From Bacteroidota bacterium (lineage in GTDB: Bacteria; Bacteroidota; Bacteroidia; Chitinophagales; Chitinophagaceae), in assembly GCA_018268055.1 (NCBI GenBank), contig JAFDXF010000006.1, positions 62,001 to 126,000 on the forward strand: 64,000 nt of DNA. The letters run 5' to 3'. How positions within the stretch are numbered: the stretch's first letter is position 1; each line of letters begins with the position of its first letter. The notes under the pieces are model-generated. The model searched no databases. It had not been told where the DNA came from and saw only the letters and a list, made by a program, of their open reading frames with translations. The translations under genes were made by a program, and so were the position numbers. This document shows positions 27,909 through 36,723 of the stretch, piece by piece.

Positions 27909-27942
27909 AAACCATCCCATGCCAACCGGTGCGGGATGGTTT
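27909..27942 (+). terminator. Hairpin between cox subunit IV and SCO genes
   Basis: Perfect 10-bp inverted repeat (AAACCATCCC / GGGATGGTTT) with a 14-base loop, followed by TATTTTAG. It looks like an intrinsic terminator or attenuator. It sits 18 bases before the SCO gene on the same strand, so it would reduce rather than simply end transcription of the operon tail. Confidence 0.75.
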
Positions 27943-27959
27943 TATTTTAGAAAGAACTC

Positions 27960-28760
27960 GTGAACAAAAAAGCGTTATTAGGAATAATCCTTGCATTATT
28001 GATACCCTTATCAATATTCATGGTATTTCAAAAAGTTACCAATAAAGCATTGGTGATGCCCGGCCATTATAAATGGGATAGTATAGTAAATGTAGTGAGT
28101 AAGGGAAAGAATACGACAGACACGATTTGGCATAAGTTGAAAGATTTTTCACTAACAAACCAAAATGGTGTTACTGTAAACTGGGATAGCTTGAAAGGGA
28201 AAATCGTTATTGCGGATTTATTTTTTACTCATTGCCCTACGATTTGTCCTGTAATGACAGCTAATATGAAACGAATAGCCGCTTCACTCAATAATGGCCA
28301 ACGTGTAGGCGACAGAACAAATCAACAAGTTCATTTTATTTCATTGAGCATAGATCCAGAAAGAGACTCAGTAGAACGATTAAAATATTGGGCCAATCGC
28401 TTTCAGATAAATCCGGAACAATGGTGGCTGCTGACGGGCAATAAAAAAGAGATTTACGATTATGCAATAAAAGAGATGATGATTTTTGCAGAAGATGGCC
28501 AAGGCATTGATACCAGCTTTATACACAGTGACCGTTTTGTTTTGATTGACAGTAGCAGACATTTGCGCGGGTTTTACAACGGAATGGATTCATCTTCTCT
28601 TGCTCAGTTATCAAGAGACCTTGTGTTGCTCACGATGGAGCGTACACCCGATGAGAAAGGTGTTTTTGCAGATAATATGCTTACGATAGCGCTCACTTTT
28701 TTGATGGCAATTTTTGCAGTAGGCCTTTTCTTTTATATCCTTAAAAAAAATAAACAATAA
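27960..28760 (+). CDS. SCO1/SenC family copper chaperone for CuA assembly
   Basis: 266 residues, starting at GTG. An N-terminal membrane anchor (about 5-22) precedes a thioredoxin-fold domain. The copper site is complete: FTHCPTICPVM (Cys92, Cys96) and SFIHSDRF (His189). An unusual second hydrophobic helix (about 240-260) ends the protein before a KKNKQ tail. SCO proteins deliver copper to the CuA site of subunit II, fitting the location right after the oxidase genes. Its stop codon shares one base with the next ATG. Confidence 0.94.
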   Translation: MNKKALLGIILALLIPLSIFMVFQKVTNKALVMPGHYKWDSIVNVVSKGKNTTDTIWHKLKDFSLTNQNGVTVNWDSLKGKIVIADLFFTHCPTICPVMTANMKRIAASLNNGQRVGDRTNQQVHFISLSIDPERDSVERLKYWANRFQINPEQWWLLTGNKKEIYDYAIKEMMIFAEDGQGIDTSFIHSDRFVLIDSSRHLRGFYNGMDSSSLAQLSRDLVLLTMERTPDEKGVFADNMLTIALTFLMAIFAVGLFFYILKKNKQ

Positions 28761-29341
28761 TGCTTCAGGCAGTTTGGAAAAAGAATGACCATAAAGCGAA
28801 ATGGCTGATCTGGAGTTTCTCAGTTATCATGTTTTTGGTGATAACAGCTTTGGGTAGGGTTCATCTTAAAGTGGATCTTGGTTTTGATGTACACATTTTT
28901 GCGTTATTGAATGCTATCATCAATTCTGTAGTTGCATTTTTATTAATGGCTGCATTATTTGCTGTTAAGTCAAAGCAGTATAAATGGCATCGAAACCTGA
29001 TGCTTGCGGCCATTGTATTATCCGTTTTATTTCTGATAAGCTATTTGTGTCATCACTTATTTTCTGCAGAAACGAAGTTTGGTGATATCAATCACGATGG
29101 CTTGCTGTCTGATGATGAAAAAGCAACTGTGGGTATTAACCGAATTATCTATTATATCTTATTAGGAACACATATTCCACTTGCGGGATTAATACTGCCA
29201 TTTGTTCTTTTTACTGCATACAGAGCATTGATTGGGGAATATGCACAACATAAAAAATTAGCTCGTATTACCTGGCCTATTTGGTTTTATGTTGCAGTGT
29301 CTGGAGTGATTGTGTATTGGATGATAAAGCCTTATTATTAA
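28760..29341 (+). CDS. DUF420 membrane protein with an EF-hand-like loop
   Basis: 193 residues and about five transmembrane helices. RVHLKVDLGFDVHIFALLNAI, KWHRNLM, and GTHIPLAGLILPFV carry the conserved histidines of DUF420, a family whose Staphylococcus member (CtaM) is needed for heme-copper oxidase assembly. Residues 109-120 (DINHDGLLSDDE) match a canonical EF-hand loop, in the external loop between helices. Translationally coupled to the SCO gene by a one-base overlap, supporting an oxidase-assembly role. Confidence 0.88.
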   Translation: MLQAVWKKNDHKAKWLIWSFSVIMFLVITALGRVHLKVDLGFDVHIFALLNAIINSVVAFLLMAALFAVKSKQYKWHRNLMLAAIVLSVLFLISYLCHHLFSAETKFGDINHDGLLSDDEKATVGINRIIYYILLGTHIPLAGLILPFVLFTAYRALIGEYAQHKKLARITWPIWFYVAVSGVIVYWMIKPYY

Positions 29342-29347
29342 TAAAAA

Positions 29348-29370
29348 AGGCTGCCCTTGATGAGCAGCCT
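29348..29370. terminator. Bidirectional terminator between the cox operon and the SH3 gene
   Basis: A 7-bp stem AGGCTGC / GCAGCCT with a 9-base loop lies between convergent genes. Reading on the minus strand the stem is followed by CCTTTTTTAT, a good U-tract. On the plus strand GAATTTCTTT follows. Confidence 0.75.
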
Positions 29371-29393
29371 GAATTTCTTTGTCAATAATTAAT

Positions 29394-29813
29394 TTACTGA
29401 AGTTTCAAATATTGTGCGAAGCAATATCCTTCTACACCATCTTCTGTACGTACCTGCCACCACAATTCACTTGTTTGACTGATTACAGTAACAGTAGCAT
29501 CATGTGCTGCTTTTCCAACAATTGGTTGATCCGTTCCGGGTCCTTTTCTCACATTAAGATTACTTTTTTCAGTAACTACTGTTGCTTTACTGTCGGTAGT
29601 ACTTGGAGTAACATTAATATTCATGATTAAATCACCGGTCAAATAGTTAGGATCTAATTTGTCGTATATCTGCCAGAGATTATCTTTCACTGCGCCACTT
29701 GGGGCTGTGCCATCTATATATAATACATTGTCTTGCTCCCGTACTTGTAAATCAGTAACACCTGAAGCATTTGCTGCATCTACTATTTCTTGATATTTTT
29801 CTTGTAATGCCAT
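29394..29813 (-). CDS. Small protein with BON-like segment and bacterial SH3 domain
   Basis: 139 residues with no signal peptide. Residues 1-70 (EKYQEIVDAANASGVTDLQV ... VLYIDGTAPSG) resemble a BON/LysM-associated fold. Residues 78-139 form a bacterial SH3 (SH3_3) domain with LNVRKGPGTDQPIVG and a final EGYCFAQYLKL. Similar two-part proteins are annotated as SH3 domain-containing. It is 29 bases downstream of the BON lipoprotein gene on the same strand, probably the same operon. The lack of a signal peptide is odd for a peptidoglycan-type SH3 domain. Confidence 0.8.
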   Translation of the reverse strand: MALQEKYQEIVDAANASGVTDLQVREQDNVLYIDGTAPSGAVKDNLWQIYDKLDPNYLTGDLIMNINVTPSTTDSKATVVTEKSNLNVRKGPGTDQPIVGKAAHDATVTVISQTSELWWQVRTEDGVEGYCFAQYLKLQ

Positions 29814-29842
29814 TTTATTAGTTTGTAATATTATTGAATTGA

Positions 29843-30337
29843 TTATTTAATTTTTAAACCGGTTAAATCATATCCTTTTGACTTTAATTTGTCTAAAGTT
29901 TGCTTAATCATAGCCCATTTAGCTTTTAGTATCTCACCTACTAAAACGATTTTGCCATCTTTAATTGATGATTTAACAGAAGGGATATCTTTAAAAATAT
30001 CTGCCAAACCTTGTGTCAGTGTAGCATCATCGGCATTTACAACCGGTGCAGGAGGTGGGGCTACCGTAAGATTGTTTACAACACTCTTTACTCCTTTTAA
30101 TTTACCAATAGCATCAACTGCGTATGTTACAGCGCTGTTGTCAGCAAGTTGGCCTGTAAGTGTAGCGATACCATCTTTTACGGCTACAGCAGTACCGGCA
30201 AGTTTACCATCGGCAGAAATAGCTTTTTCAATAGTAGCTTGAATGTCAGAATCCTTAAGTTTTGTTTTGCAGGATTGAATGGTTAATGCCATTGCTGCAA
30301 TTACCAATGACATGAGTGTGATTTTTAGTTTCTTCAT
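29843..30337 (-). CDS. BON-domain lipoprotein
   Basis: 164 residues. A lipoprotein signal with lipobox IQSC puts the lipidated Cys at 23. Two BON-like alpha/beta segments follow: about 32-95 (IQATIEKAISADGKLAG ... VKDGIATLTGQL ... KGVKSVVNNL) and, after a Pro/Ala linker (PPPAPVV), 100-164 (GKIVLVGEI ... GYDLTGLKIK). BON domains usually bind membranes or outer-membrane partners in stress response. Likely envelope-anchored. The upstream 355-base gap should hold the promoter. Confidence 0.85.
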   Translation of the reverse strand: MKKLKITLMSLVIAAMALTIQSCKTKLKDSDIQATIEKAISADGKLAGTAVAVKDGIATLTGQLADNSAVTYAVDAIGKLKGVKSVVNNLTVAPPPAPVVNADDATLTQGLADIFKDIPSVKSSIKDGKIVLVGEILKAKWAMIKQTLDKLKSKGYDLTGLKIK

Positions 30338-30692
30338 TTTAATTTTTTTTAGTGTGTAAATATAAAAACTCCCATAATATCAAAGTGTAAAAAAATGAAA
30401 TTCGGAAGACTTATATATATACATCATTTGTGTTAACAAGTAAATAACCCCTCCTTGACTTTAATGTAGTGCGAAAGGTTGCAAAGCGATAAAATTTTTT
30501 GCAAATAAAACATCTGCATAGAGCAGTATGGTTATTTTTTGAGAGCATACGGACGAAGCTTTCATGCCAGCCTTAGGGACTCATTTAGATAAGGATAATT
30601 CTTCTGTACCTTTATAGTGTTGATTAAGAATAACATCTATTATTATTTTCGAGTTTTTAAGAGCAGTTGCTTTTGTGCTAAAAATAATATTT
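30338..30692. other. 355-base intergenic region without a recognisable gene
   Basis: It lies between the divergent BON lipoprotein and DUF488 genes. It is AT-rich, with no ORF of substance, no tRNA and no strong inverted repeat that I can see. A weak promoter-like TGCTTTTG sits just before the DUF488 gene. A small RNA cannot be excluded by eye. Confidence 0.4.
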
Positions 30693-31049
30693 ATGAAAGA
30701 AATCATCATTAAACGAGTGTATGAGGCACCATCTGAAACCGATGGATATAGAATATTGGTGGATAGGCTTTGGCCAAGAGGTGTGAGTAAGGTCAAGGCA
30801 AAATTGGATGAATGGGATAAAGAACTTGGCCCCTCTACTGAGTTGCGAAACTGGTTTGGTCACAAAGACGAACTATTTCCGGAATTTGCCAGGCGATACA
30901 AAGTTGAATTGAAAAAGCAAAAGGAAGACTTATTGCGGATAAAGACAATTGCAACAAAAAAGCAAGTTTGCATTGTTTATGGCGCAAAAAATGAAAAGCA
31001 TAATCAAGCAGTCGTTATAAAGTCAGTTTTAGACTCAATGAAAATTTAA
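30693..31049 (+). CDS. DUF488 family protein
   Basis: 118 residues from the ATG at 30693 (an upstream TTG at 30675 is less likely). It starts IIIKRVYEAPSETDGYRILVDRLWPRGVSK and continues WFGHKDELFPEFARRYKVEL, the hallmark pattern of DUF488. Cytoplasmic, biochemical role not established. It stands alone between the BON pair and the glutamate-synthase-like gene. Confidence 0.9.
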   Translation: MKEIIIKRVYEAPSETDGYRILVDRLWPRGVSKVKAKLDEWDKELGPSTELRNWFGHKDELFPEFARRYKVELKKQKEDLLRIKTIATKKQVCIVYGAKNEKHNQAVVIKSVLDSMKI

Positions 31050-31230
31050 ATAGGTACGATAGTTTACCTTTTTGGTAATACTTTTCCTATTGTCTTTTTT
31101 TACTTCGTAAAGCATAAAATCTAAACGCTTAATTCGTACATTTACCGTGTTTATACAGACGTAAACAAAAACCTTTTTATAACTGTCACCCAGTCCTCAA
31201 AAAATTTTTTAAGTTAAATAAACATTTATC

Positions 31231-32838
31231 ATGCGTGGTAAATTTATAATTATCTCTTCTGCATTATTATTAGGGTCATTAGCGTTATCAATCTTTCTTA
31301 GTCCTAATTGGTATGTAGTATTTGGAATTATCCTTGTGTTAACATTCATGGGTTATCAGGATATGGTACAAAAAAAACATACTGTAAAACGCATATTCCC
31401 ATTAGTCGGCAGGCTTCGTTATGTACTGGAAGAGTTAAGACCAAAAATGTATCAGTATTTTATTGAATCCGATATTGATGGACGACCCATTAATCGTGTG
31501 GATAGGAATGTAATCTATCAACGAGCAAAAAGAGAGTTAGAAACAGTTCCTTTTGGAACGCAGCTTGATGTTTATGCCGAAGGATATGAGTGGATGTGCC
31601 ATTCAATGGCGCCCAAAGCTTTTGATACATTGAATCATAATCCAAGAGTTGTTTTTGGAAATAAAGATTGTAAGCAACCTTATGCTGCAAGTGTTCTTAA
31701 CGTATCTGCAATGAGCTATGGTTCTTTAAGTTCTCAAGCGGTTGAAGCATTGAATGGTGGAGCTCAAATTGGCGGCTTTGCACACAATACCGGAGAGGGT
31801 GGATTGAGTGATTACCATTTAAAGCATGGTGGAGATTTAATATGGCAAATAGGTACAGGTTATTTTGGATGTAGAGATGAACATGGAAATTTTGAGCCTA
31901 ATTTATTTGCCGAAAAATCAAATCTGTCGAATGTGAAAATGATTGAACTGAAAATCTCTCAAGGTGCGAAACCCGGACATGGTGGAATTTTGCCTGCTTC
32001 AAAAAATACAGAAGAGATAGCCCGGATCCGTCACGTGAAGCCACATACAAAGATTGCATCACCTCCTTATCACTCAGCGTTTAATACTCCATTGGAGATG
32101 ATTCAATTTATTCAGAAACTAAGAGAATTATCGGGAGGCAAACCTGTGGGATTCAAATTATGTATTGGGCACAAGAGTGAGTTTATCTCTATTTGCAAAG
32201 CAATGATTCATTTAGATATTTATCCTGATTTTATCACCGTAGATGGCGGCGAAGGAGGAACAGGTGCCGCCCCGCAGGAATTTACGAACTACTTAGGTGC
32301 ACCAATGTTGGACGGACTTGCATTTGTTCATAATATTTTAAACGGACTGAATATTCGGCAGCATATTAAAATCATTGCTTCTGGAAAAATTATCTCTGCA
32401 TTTCATATTGCTCGTGCGATGGCACTGGGCGCAGATACCTGTAACTCTGCACGTGCGATGATGATGGCGCTCGGATGTATTCAGGCTCTTTTATGCAACA
32501 CGAACCGCTGTCCTACAGGCATTGCAACGCAAGATCCTAAATTAACGGTAGGCTTGGTCGTTGAAGATAAAAAAGTGCGAGTAGCAAATTATCATAAAGG
32601 CACAATTGAAAGTTTTGTAGAAATGCTAGGAGCATCCGGGTTGGATGATATGAAAAACATTACTCGTTCGCATATTTACAGAAGAGTAAATTTGAATGAG
32701 ATGTTGACTTATGAAGAAATATTTCCTTCTATAAAAATAGGCTCTATGCTGAATAATGAAATTCCCGAAAAGTATAAACTGGATTTTGCACACGCTGATA
32801 TGAATAAGTGGGGTGTAGGTGTAGCAGAAACTATTTGA
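31231..32838 (+). CDS. FMN-binding glutamate synthase family protein (GltB-like, membrane-anchored)
   Basis: 535 residues. Two N-terminal hydrophobic helices (about 5-45) precede a domain like the FMN/synthase domain of glutamate synthase: VSAMSYGSLS, TGEGGLSDYH, QGAKPGHGG, TVDGGEGGTGAAP, and GADTCNSARAMM. The cysteine set CIQALLCNTNRCPTG near the C-terminus matches the 3Fe-4S ligands of GltB. The amidotransferase domain of true glutamate synthase is absent. Stand-alone members like this are common but their substrate is unproven. Confidence 0.9.
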   Translation: MRGKFIIISSALLLGSLALSIFLSPNWYVVFGIILVLTFMGYQDMVQKKHTVKRIFPLVGRLRYVLEELRPKMYQYFIESDIDGRPINRVDRNVIYQRAKRELETVPFGTQLDVYAEGYEWMCHSMAPKAFDTLNHNPRVVFGNKDCKQPYAASVLNVSAMSYGSLSSQAVEALNGGAQIGGFAHNTGEGGLSDYHLKHGGDLIWQIGTGYFGCRDEHGNFEPNLFAEKSNLSNVKMIELKISQGAKPGHGGILPASKNTEEIARIRHVKPHTKIASPPYHSAFNTPLEMIQFIQKLRELSGGKPVGFKLCIGHKSEFISICKAMIHLDIYPDFITVDGGEGGTGAAPQEFTNYLGAPMLDGLAFVHNILNGLNIRQHIKIIASGKIISAFHIARAMALGADTCNSARAMMMALGCIQALLCNTNRCPTGIATQDPKLTVGLVVEDKKVRVANYHKGTIESFVEMLGASGLDDMKNITRSHIYRRVNLNEMLTYEEIFPSIKIGSMLNNEIPEKYKLDFAHADMNKWGVGVAETI

Positions 32839-32961
32839 TTTAATTCAAAATATTACTACATCAAGATTTATTTCCGAAAATCAATCTTTCAGTGTTTTCT
32901 TCTATAAACGGTATTAATTTTTCTATAATAAATTGCTATAACCACGTTATATATATTAATA

Positions 32962-34404
32962 ATGCAAAATATAATTGAACAGATAAAAAAACTAGAAGCA
33001 ACATCTGAAACATTAGAAATTCCTTTATCGCAAAGAGAATATTTACAGGGAAAAACAAACGCTTTTACAAACGAATACATAGATGCACTACCTGCTTTGA
33101 AATCTTTTTTGGATAAGAAGGCAAATGAATCTATAATAAAAATTACAGATAAGCAGAAGTCGATAGAGGAAGTTTTGAAAATATTTAAAGACGAAGTTTT
33201 AGATACCGGCATTCGTGCTGCATCGGGCGGACATATAGGTTATATACCGGGCGGAGGTATATTCGCTTCGGCTATTGGCGATTATTTAGCGGCAGTATCC
33301 AACGAGTATGCAGGCGTGTCTTATGCTTCGCCCGGAGCAGTAGCTATTGAAAACGAAGCAATCAATTGGTTAAAAAAAATATTTTCATTTCCTGAAACGG
33401 CTATCGGAAACTTAACATCAGGCGGCTCCATTGCTAATCTTATTGCACTGACAGCAGCAAGAGACAAATTTCAAATTAAGAATAACAAAATTCCTTTCAG
33501 TGTTATTTATATGAGCGAGCAGGTGCATCATTGCATTCATAAATCATTACGTATTATAGGACTTGAAGATGTGCAGATACGCTATGTGAAATTGGACGAA
33601 CATTATAGAATCAATCCTGAACAACTTAAAGAACAAATTCTGGCTGATAAAGCAAATGGATTGAATCCATTTTTAGTTATCGCTTCTGCCGGAACAACAG
33701 ATGTAGGAGCTATTGATCCTTTAGATGATATTGCCGCCATTGCGGCTAAAGAAAATTTGTGGTTTCATGTAGATGCTGCTTATGGTGGTTTTTTTATTTT
33801 GACATCAAAGAAAAACTGGTTTAAAGGAATTGAAAAAGCAGATTCATTGGTGGTGGATCCACACAAAGGAATGTTCTTGCCTTATGGACTTGGAGCAGTA
33901 TTGATTAAAGATGCTAAAGCAGTGTTACATTCCAATCATTATGCTGCTAATTATATGCAGGATGCATTAAGTGACGATTTAGTAAATGACCCTGCGAATG
34001 TATCTCCCGAATTGACCAAGCATTTCAGAGGGATGAGAATATGGCTACCTCTTCAACTGCACGGTATAGAACCTTTTAAAGCCTGCCTCGAAGAAAAATT
34101 GTTGCTAACAAAATATGCGAGAAAGCGATTGATTGACATGGGTTTTCAAGTGGGCCCGGAGCCGGATTTGTCAGTAAGTTATTTTTGGCATCCATTTGTT
34201 GGTGATGCAAATGCTTTTAATAGAAAATTGATGCAGAACATTCACGAAGATGGCACTGTCTTTTTAAGCTCCACACTTATAAAAGATCAATTCGTAATTC
34301 GTATTGCTATACTTTCATTCAGAACAAAACTTGCTACCATAGATAGTATGTTGTCTATGATTCAAGCTTGTTTGGAGAAAACAAAAAAGGAATTTGCTTT
34401 GTAG
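32962..34404 (+). CDS. PLP-dependent decarboxylase (group II fold)
   Basis: 480 residues, the normal size. Motifs of the group II (aromatic-L-amino-acid/glutamate) decarboxylases: ASGGHIGYIPGGG, TSGGSIANLIALTAAR, SEQVHHCIHKSLRIIG, WFHVDAAYGGF (Asp contacting the PLP ring nitrogen) and VVDPHKGMFLPYG with the PLP Lys near 302. The substrate cannot be fixed from sequence: aromatic amino acid, diaminobutyrate or glutamate-like acids are possible. It follows the glutamate-synthase-like gene by 123 bases, and a strong hairpin terminator follows. Confidence 0.9.
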   Translation: MQNIIEQIKKLEATSETLEIPLSQREYLQGKTNAFTNEYIDALPALKSFLDKKANESIIKITDKQKSIEEVLKIFKDEVLDTGIRAASGGHIGYIPGGGIFASAIGDYLAAVSNEYAGVSYASPGAVAIENEAINWLKKIFSFPETAIGNLTSGGSIANLIALTAARDKFQIKNNKIPFSVIYMSEQVHHCIHKSLRIIGLEDVQIRYVKLDEHYRINPEQLKEQILADKANGLNPFLVIASAGTTDVGAIDPLDDIAAIAAKENLWFHVDAAYGGFFILTSKKNWFKGIEKADSLVVDPHKGMFLPYGLGAVLIKDAKAVLHSNHYAANYMQDALSDDLVNDPANVSPELTKHFRGMRIWLPLQLHGIEPFKACLEEKLLLTKYARKRLIDMGFQVGPEPDLSVSYFWHPFVGDANAFNRKLMQNIHEDGTVFLSSTLIKDQFVIRIAILSFRTKLATIDSMLSMIQACLEKTKKEFAL

Positions 34405-34434
34405 TATTACAACCTCTATTTTCTTACTATAAAA

Positions 34435-34469
34435 AAAATGCCCCTTTTATAATCTCAAAGGGGCATTTT
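34435..34469. terminator. Strong bidirectional terminator
   Basis: Perfect 13-bp stem AAAATGCCCCTTT / AAAGGGGCATTTT with a 9-base loop, between the convergent PLP decarboxylase and TlpA-like genes, with A/T runs on both sides. It serves both directions. Confidence 0.9.
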
Positions 34470-34488
34470 AAAAAATATAATTATTTAA

Positions 34489-36387
34489 CTATAATCCCCT
34501 TGCCAATTCAATCATTCGGCTCATTTCGTTAACCAATCCTTCGTCACTTCCGCTAAAGCCTACGGTAGTAAAGCGTAGTACACCGGACTTGTCAATCACA
34601 AATTTTGTAGGAATGCCACTTACGCCATAGCCGCCAATTACCGCATCATCATTATCCATTAGTACAAGAAAATCTTTATAACCTTTTTTAGTCATAAAAT
34701 CTTTTGCATTCTTTTCTTTATTTTCTTCACGCTCCCAACTGTCAATGAAAAGTATTGCTACATCGGGGTCGTTTTTATATTTGTTGCTGAGTAATTGCAT
34801 TCCGGGAAATGAAGCAATACAAGGTCCACACCATGTAGCCCAGAAATCAAGTATAACTACTTTTCCTTTGTAAGCACTTAGTGAAACTTCTTTTCCATTT
34901 ATATCTTTCAGTGCAAATGCAAATGCTTTATCACTTTGCATTTCTTTTTTTAATTTTTCAACAGCTTTAATTTCGGCTTCGTTTTGTAGCTTAACAATGT
35001 AGCCATCATAACCTGCCTCTGATTTATGCTCTTTTTTATATACTCCCTTGAGTGTATTCAATACCTCTTCGTCAGCAGCACCTTCTCTTACAAAATTTTC
35101 CAAATTAGTTTTCACTTTTTTATTGACACCCAATTTAGATACGATAAGTGCATAAGTTGTATTAATATCTTTTTCTTTACCGTTATTTAAGGTAATAGCC
35201 GCTTCCGTTGCGAAGGGAAGAGCTTTTTTGTAATCCCCTTTTTTATAAAGTGCATTTGCATAAGAATCTAAAATTCCTGCATAAGCTTCTTTGCGAGATT
35301 TGTTCCATTCTTTTGTAGTGCTCATTTCAGGTTTTAAATCTTTTGGATTCAAATACTCTGCTTTTGCTAGCGCCACAGCTTTTGCACCAAGTTCTACCGC
35401 TTTGTCATTGGAAGTACTGTCTTGCGCAAGTTTCCATACTACAGAGTTATAAGCCTGAACTTTGGATGCATTTGATTTCATGTTGTTAACTAACTGTTCA
35501 AATGCGCTCCAATTTTTTTCTTTACCATAAACCCCTGCAAGATTAGAGTTGAGATAATTGAGCAGGCTTTCAGCAGATTCGTCATCTTTTAAGTTTTCCT
35601 GTGCTTCTTTTACAATGTCTGCTTTTTTTGCTATGTCTTTCTCTTGTATGTAAGCGTTGTAGTAGCTCATTGCATTTTTATCTGAAGAAGGAAACTTCTC
35701 ATCTTTCAATTTTGAGAAAAATGTAGATTGCTGTGGAAATTTCAAGAGATTATACATTTGAGCTACTCTTGCATAGTCTTCTTTTACTTTTAATCCCTTC
35801 TTTAATTGTTTTTCAATTTCTTCTTGAATTAGTGTAGCGCCTTTTATTTTATCTTGCTTTAGTTTATTACTCAGATATGCAATTAGGCTTGCATCTTTAT
35901 TGTCAGGATAAAGTGCAAACTCTTTTTCATAGCTTTCAATTATTTTACCCTGATCTGCTTTTACGCCAACAAGTTCGCCATATCTTCCAAAAAAATCTGC
36001 TTGTGTTCTATAACTTCCTTTTACCGGACTATCTCCATTGTAAAATGAAACTAAATAGCCATTATTATTATTGTTGTCGAACTTGTCATTGATGCTAAAA
36101 CCAAATGCAAGTAATGTAGCTCCGGTATCGGTAGATACTTTTCCTACAAATTTTCCAAATTCTCTTTTTACAGGAACTTCTATCAAATGATTTTTCTTGC
36201 CTTTGAACTCAATGATGGCTACTTCCGGAATTTGAATTTGACCGGCAAGATTACCAGAATTTGTATAACTGAATGAAATGGTATCACCCGGCTTTGGTTT
36301 GGCAGGAGTATAAGTAAAGTTGTCCTGAGCCATTACAAATGTTGCGAGTGATGTAACAACGAAAAGAAATAAAATTTTCTTGTGCAT
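34489..36387 (-). CDS. Secreted TlpA-like thioredoxin protein with long N-terminal helical-repeat region
   Basis: 632 residues with a signal peptide ending FVMAQ. Residues about 20-135 look like a beta-sandwich (FTYTPAKPKPGDTISFSY). A long helical region follows (about 140-470), with TPR-like character (SYANALYKKGDYKKALPFATEAA). The C-terminal thioredoxin domain has DFWATWCGPCIASFPG with CGPC at 520-523 and the cis-Pro loop GIPTKFVID. Periplasmic disulfide reductase or cytochrome-c/thiol maturation is the usual TlpA/ResA role. Large TlpA-TPR proteins are typical of Bacteroidota. Its specific partner is unknown. Confidence 0.9.
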   Translation of the reverse strand: MHKKILFLFVVTSLATFVMAQDNFTYTPAKPKPGDTISFSYTNSGNLAGQIQIPEVAIIEFKGKKNHLIEVPVKREFGKFVGKVSTDTGATLLAFGFSINDKFDNNNNNGYLVSFYNGDSPVKGSYRTQADFFGRYGELVGVKADQGKIIESYEKEFALYPDNKDASLIAYLSNKLKQDKIKGATLIQEEIEKQLKKGLKVKEDYARVAQMYNLLKFPQQSTFFSKLKDEKFPSSDKNAMSYYNAYIQEKDIAKKADIVKEAQENLKDDESAESLLNYLNSNLAGVYGKEKNWSAFEQLVNNMKSNASKVQAYNSVVWKLAQDSTSNDKAVELGAKAVALAKAEYLNPKDLKPEMSTTKEWNKSRKEAYAGILDSYANALYKKGDYKKALPFATEAAITLNNGKEKDINTTYALIVSKLGVNKKVKTNLENFVREGAADEEVLNTLKGVYKKEHKSEAGYDGYIVKLQNEAEIKAVEKLKKEMQSDKAFAFALKDINGKEVSLSAYKGKVVILDFWATWCGPCIASFPGMQLLSNKYKNDPDVAILFIDSWEREENKEKNAKDFMTKKGYKDFLVLMDNDDAVIGGYGVSGIPTKFVIDKSGVLRFTTVGFSGSDEGLVNEMSRMIELARGL

Positions 36388-36498
36388 AGTAAATGATTTG
36401 AATACTTAGTTAGATTGTTTGGTGCAAATTAAGCTCTTTTTTCAGTAGCTTTTTATTGATTATTGGAAGTACGGCTATAGTTCTTTTTCAATGGAGTT

Positions 36499-36723
36499 TT
36501 ATTCTGATACTTTGATGATTTTTACGGGGCAGGCATTGGATGCATTCATCACAGACTCCAATTCTGATTCATGGACTTTGGCAGTGTAAAATCCTCTTCG
36601 GTCAGTTGAGTTTAAAAGAATTGCTTTACCGTCTTTTTTTGACATGGTAAATCGTTGTGGCGCATGCTCTCTGCAATAGTTGCACCCTATACATTTATCC
36701 CGTTGCAATGTGATGGTAATCAT
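36499..36723 (-). CDS. Single-cluster [4Fe-4S] ferredoxin
   Basis: 74 residues. Cluster ligands CIGCNYC (Cys11, 14, 17) and a remote ACPVK (Cys65), the pattern of monocluster ferredoxins. No second cluster motif. Its start codon overlaps the stop of the U32 gene by four bases (ATGA), so the two are translationally coupled. This suggests that the ferredoxin serves the U32 protein as an electron donor (inference). Confidence 0.92.
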   Translation of the reverse strand: MITITLQRDKCIGCNYCREHAPQRFTMSKKDGKAILLNSTDRRGFYTAKVHESELESVMNASNACPVKIIKVSE

